NCBI GenBank assembly: GCA_035285325.1
Contig: JAYKJB010000021.1
Location: forward strand, 82,549-146,548
Reading direction: 5' to 3'
DNA length: 64,000 bases
Source: Candidatus Sericytochromatia bacterium
GTDB lineage: Bacteria; Cyanobacteriota; Sericytochromatia; S15B-MN24; JAQBPE01
The notes under the pieces are model-generated. The model was not told the DNA's origin and ran no database searches. It worked only from the letters and a program-made list of their open reading frames with translations. A program made the translations under genes and the position numbers. Below are positions 62,619 to 64,000 of this stretch, one piece after another (the first letter of the stretch is position 1; the number at the start of each line of letters is the position of its first letter).

Positions 62619-63551
62619 ATGTTGCTTCGTCGGGTCTTGGCCATCGGCCTGCTGGCTAGTCTGCAAGGCTGTATTCTGGGCGTGATCACGCCCGAACCGC
62701 CCCCTCCGGCGCCCAGCGAAGACTCAGCGGTCTGGGGGCAGCCTGTCACGCCCCAGGCCACCCGACCCGCCCCGGTGGCCCGCGAGGAAAACGAAGCCCT
62801 GAAAGTGCTGGTGTCCCCCAGCAAGCCCGTGATGGAGCCGGGGGAGAGCGTCAGCCTGACCCCGGAAGTGCGCTTCGCCGATGGGCAGATCAATGGCAAC
62901 GTGCTCTGGTCTTCCAGCGACGACACGATCGCCACCGTCAACCGCAGCACGGGTAAGGTGACGGCCCTGCGTGAAGGCCGTGTCACGATCGTGGCCGGAT
63001 ACGCGCAGAACCCACGCATCAAGGGACTGGCGGAACTGACCATCGTCAAGGACAAGCAGGCGCTCGCGAAGGCCGCGGCGCCCGAGGCCCGGACACCCCG
63101 GCCCGCCGTCCCGAGCCATCTGGTGGCCGACCACGATGAGGCGGCGTTCGAACCATCCGACGACGCGCCCCCCGCCTCCGACGGCATGGGAGAGGTTCCC
63201 TCGACGGGGGAGTCTGGCCGAGACGAATCGAGCGGGAGCGCGCCGGGCGTGGCGGATGCCCCCGTCGCCGGGGAAACGACCTTCAGCGGTTCTGCCGGCA
63301 CCCTCAAGGTGTTCGGACCGGTCTATCTGGCCGCCGGGATTCACGCCTTCCAGGTGCGCCACGAAACGGGCAGCGCACCAGGAGGCGCCTTCCAGCTCTC
63401 GCTCTATACGGCGGACGGGGCCGTGGGAGACAACGTGTACAGTGCGACCGGGCCGCTCGACCTGACCTTCCCCTACATGGTCTTTAATAGCGGCTGGTAC
63501 TTCCTGGCCGTTGAACGGGCCAGCGGAAACTGGCGCGTGTCGTTCCAATGA
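62619..63551 (+). CDS. Big_2-domain lipoprotein
   Basis: A 310-residue lipoprotein. MLLRRVLAIGLLASLQGC is a clean lipoprotein signal, and the ATG at 62619 has AAAGGA 8 nt upstream. Residues ~65-145 are a bacterial Ig-like Big_2 domain (VMEPGESVSLTPEVRFADG, VLWSSSDDTIATVNRSTGKV, ALREGRVTIVAGYA). A Pro/Ala/Asp-rich linker follows, then a C-terminal beta domain (GPVYLAAGIHAFQVRHETG to WYFLAVERASGNWRVSF) of the pre-peptidase C-terminal type. Its stop overlaps the ATG of the cytochrome b561-like gene. A longer frame from 62511 is not supported. Confidence 0.82.
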   Translation: MLLRRVLAIGLLASLQGCILGVITPEPPPPAPSEDSAVWGQPVTPQATRPAPVAREENEALKVLVSPSKPVMEPGESVSLTPEVRFADGQINGNVLWSSSDDTIATVNRSTGKVTALREGRVTIVAGYAQNPRIKGLAELTIVKDKQALAKAAAPEARTPRPAVPSHLVADHDEAAFEPSDDAPPASDGMGEVPSTGESGRDESSGSAPGVADAPVAGETTFSGSAGTLKVFGPVYLAAGIHAFQVRHETGSAPGGAFQLSLYTADGAVGDNVYSATGPLDLTFPYMVFNSGWYFLAVERASGNWRVSFQ

Positions 63552-64000
63552 CGCTCGCCTCCAGCCCCAGCGAATCCAGCGACGTGACCACCACGCCACC
63601 ATCGAGCTGGCGCAATACCCGATCTGCCTGGGGCGGGATCGCCCGCGCGTTGCACCTGAGCGTGGCTGCCGGCGTGGCCTTCCAGCTCGGGAGCATCCTG
63701 GCATTTCGGGTCTGGCACGAGGCGGGCACCGCCACCACCTGGGAAATCTTGAACGCCCACAAGGCCGTGGGACTTGGTTTGCTCCTGCTGGTCCTGCTGC
63801 GGCTTGGCTGGCGGGCCACTTCAATTCGTCCCGATGATCCCCCCGCGCTGGCGACCTGGGATCGCCGGGCCTCCCGCCGGCTGGAATGGGCTCTTTACGC
63901 CTGCTTGATCGGGCTGGGTTTCAGCGGCCTCGTGGTCGAGCACTTCGGTGGCTACTACACCCCTTTCTTCGGCCTGTTCTACCTCGACGGGCTGGCCCCT
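63548..64000 (+). CDS. Cytochrome b561-like membrane protein (3' end outside window)
   Basis: The first 151 residues are visible and the window ends in frame. After a polar N-terminus of ~35 residues come three hydrophobic segments with the b561/CybB pattern: ALHLSVAAGVAFQLG, HKAVGLGLLLLVLLRLGWR (the His...Leu...Arg-x-x-Arg signature) and RRLEWALYACLIGLGFSGLV. The His residues in the first two helices could ligate haem b. It would act as a quinol- or substrate-linked electron carrier in the inner membrane. The start overlaps the Big_2 protein stop by 4 nt (ATGA). Confidence 0.78.
   Translation, partial: MTLASSPSESSDVTTTPPSSWRNTRSAWGGIARALHLSVAAGVAFQLGSILAFRVWHEAGTATTWEILNAHKAVGLGLLLLVLLRLGWRATSIRPDDPPALATWDRRASRRLEWALYACLIGLGFSGLVVEHFGGYYTPFFGLFYLDGLAP

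Noticed and set aside
1-64000. tRNA, rRNA, CRISPR arrays, transposases, integrases
   Set aside because: I looked in the gaps for T-loop-like motifs, regularly spaced repeats and transposase/recombinase motifs, and found none that I could support.

Overview
This is a gene-dense, high-GC bacterial chromosome segment with about 60 protein genes on both strands. I see no rRNA, tRNA, CRISPR array or insertion sequence. The truncated group-1 sigma factor at the left edge has the region 1.2 and 3 wording typical of cyanobacterial SigA, including the block [14 protein letters not shown]. There are no photosynthesis genes, and the genome has a glutaminyl-tRNA synthetase. My tentative guess is a non-photosynthetic relative of Cyanobacteria (Sericytochromatia-like). 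This is inference, since no 16S rRNA is present.

Layout. 1-7.7 kb: rpoD end, a methyltransferase, murA, a phosphodiester glycosidase, a NUDIX hydrolase and a RyR-domain protein. 7.8-12.4 kb: branched-chain-type 2-oxoacid dehydrogenase E1 alpha and beta plus aconitase, closed by a strong terminator. 12.5-22 kb: Sel1-repeat protein, glycosyltransferase, degenerate Ser/Thr kinase, fused isobutyryl-CoA mutase IcmF, a DUF192 lipoprotein and a divergent crotonase. 22-31 kb: RecB/Cas4-like nuclease, a beta-lactamase-like/NlpC-P60 fusion divergent from an M19 dipeptidase, coaE, tadA, an orphan amino-acid ABC ATPase, a QueC-like protein with a broken PP-loop, purA and an EF-hand lipoprotein. 31-44.6 kb: LplT-PlsC fusion, TerB-like protein, methyltransferases, pseudouridine synthase, several cysteine-hydrolase-like proteins, glnS and a protein with 45-bp tandem repeats. 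44.6-50 kb: a zinc-finger SDR, Tat-lipoprotein and GMC oxidoreductase operon, a pterin carbinolamine dehydratase and a peptidoglycan-binding hydrolase.

The most interesting region is 50.8-60.4 kb. Ten genes on the + strand are packed with mostly 4-8 nt overlaps. They encode an MMPL/RND lipid exporter, fatty acyl-AMP ligase, ICMT-type membrane methyltransferase, KAS III-like condensing enzyme, AurF-type diiron oxygenase, carrier protein, SerRS-like amino acid:[carrier protein] ligase, thioester-reductase-like SDR, second ferritin-like diiron protein and second carrier protein. A secreted hemerythrin-like protein lies just upstream. The set reads as a pathway joining a fatty acid and an amino acid, each activated on its own carrier protein, followed by oxidation, reduction, possibly methylation, and export. 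I do not recognise it as a described pathway.

After the cluster come three secreted proteins, two clear lipoproteins and a probable third (one with a hairpin covering its ribosome-binding site, one with a carboxypeptidase-regulatory-like fold, one with a Big_2 domain), and the start of a cytochrome b561-like protein cut by the window end.
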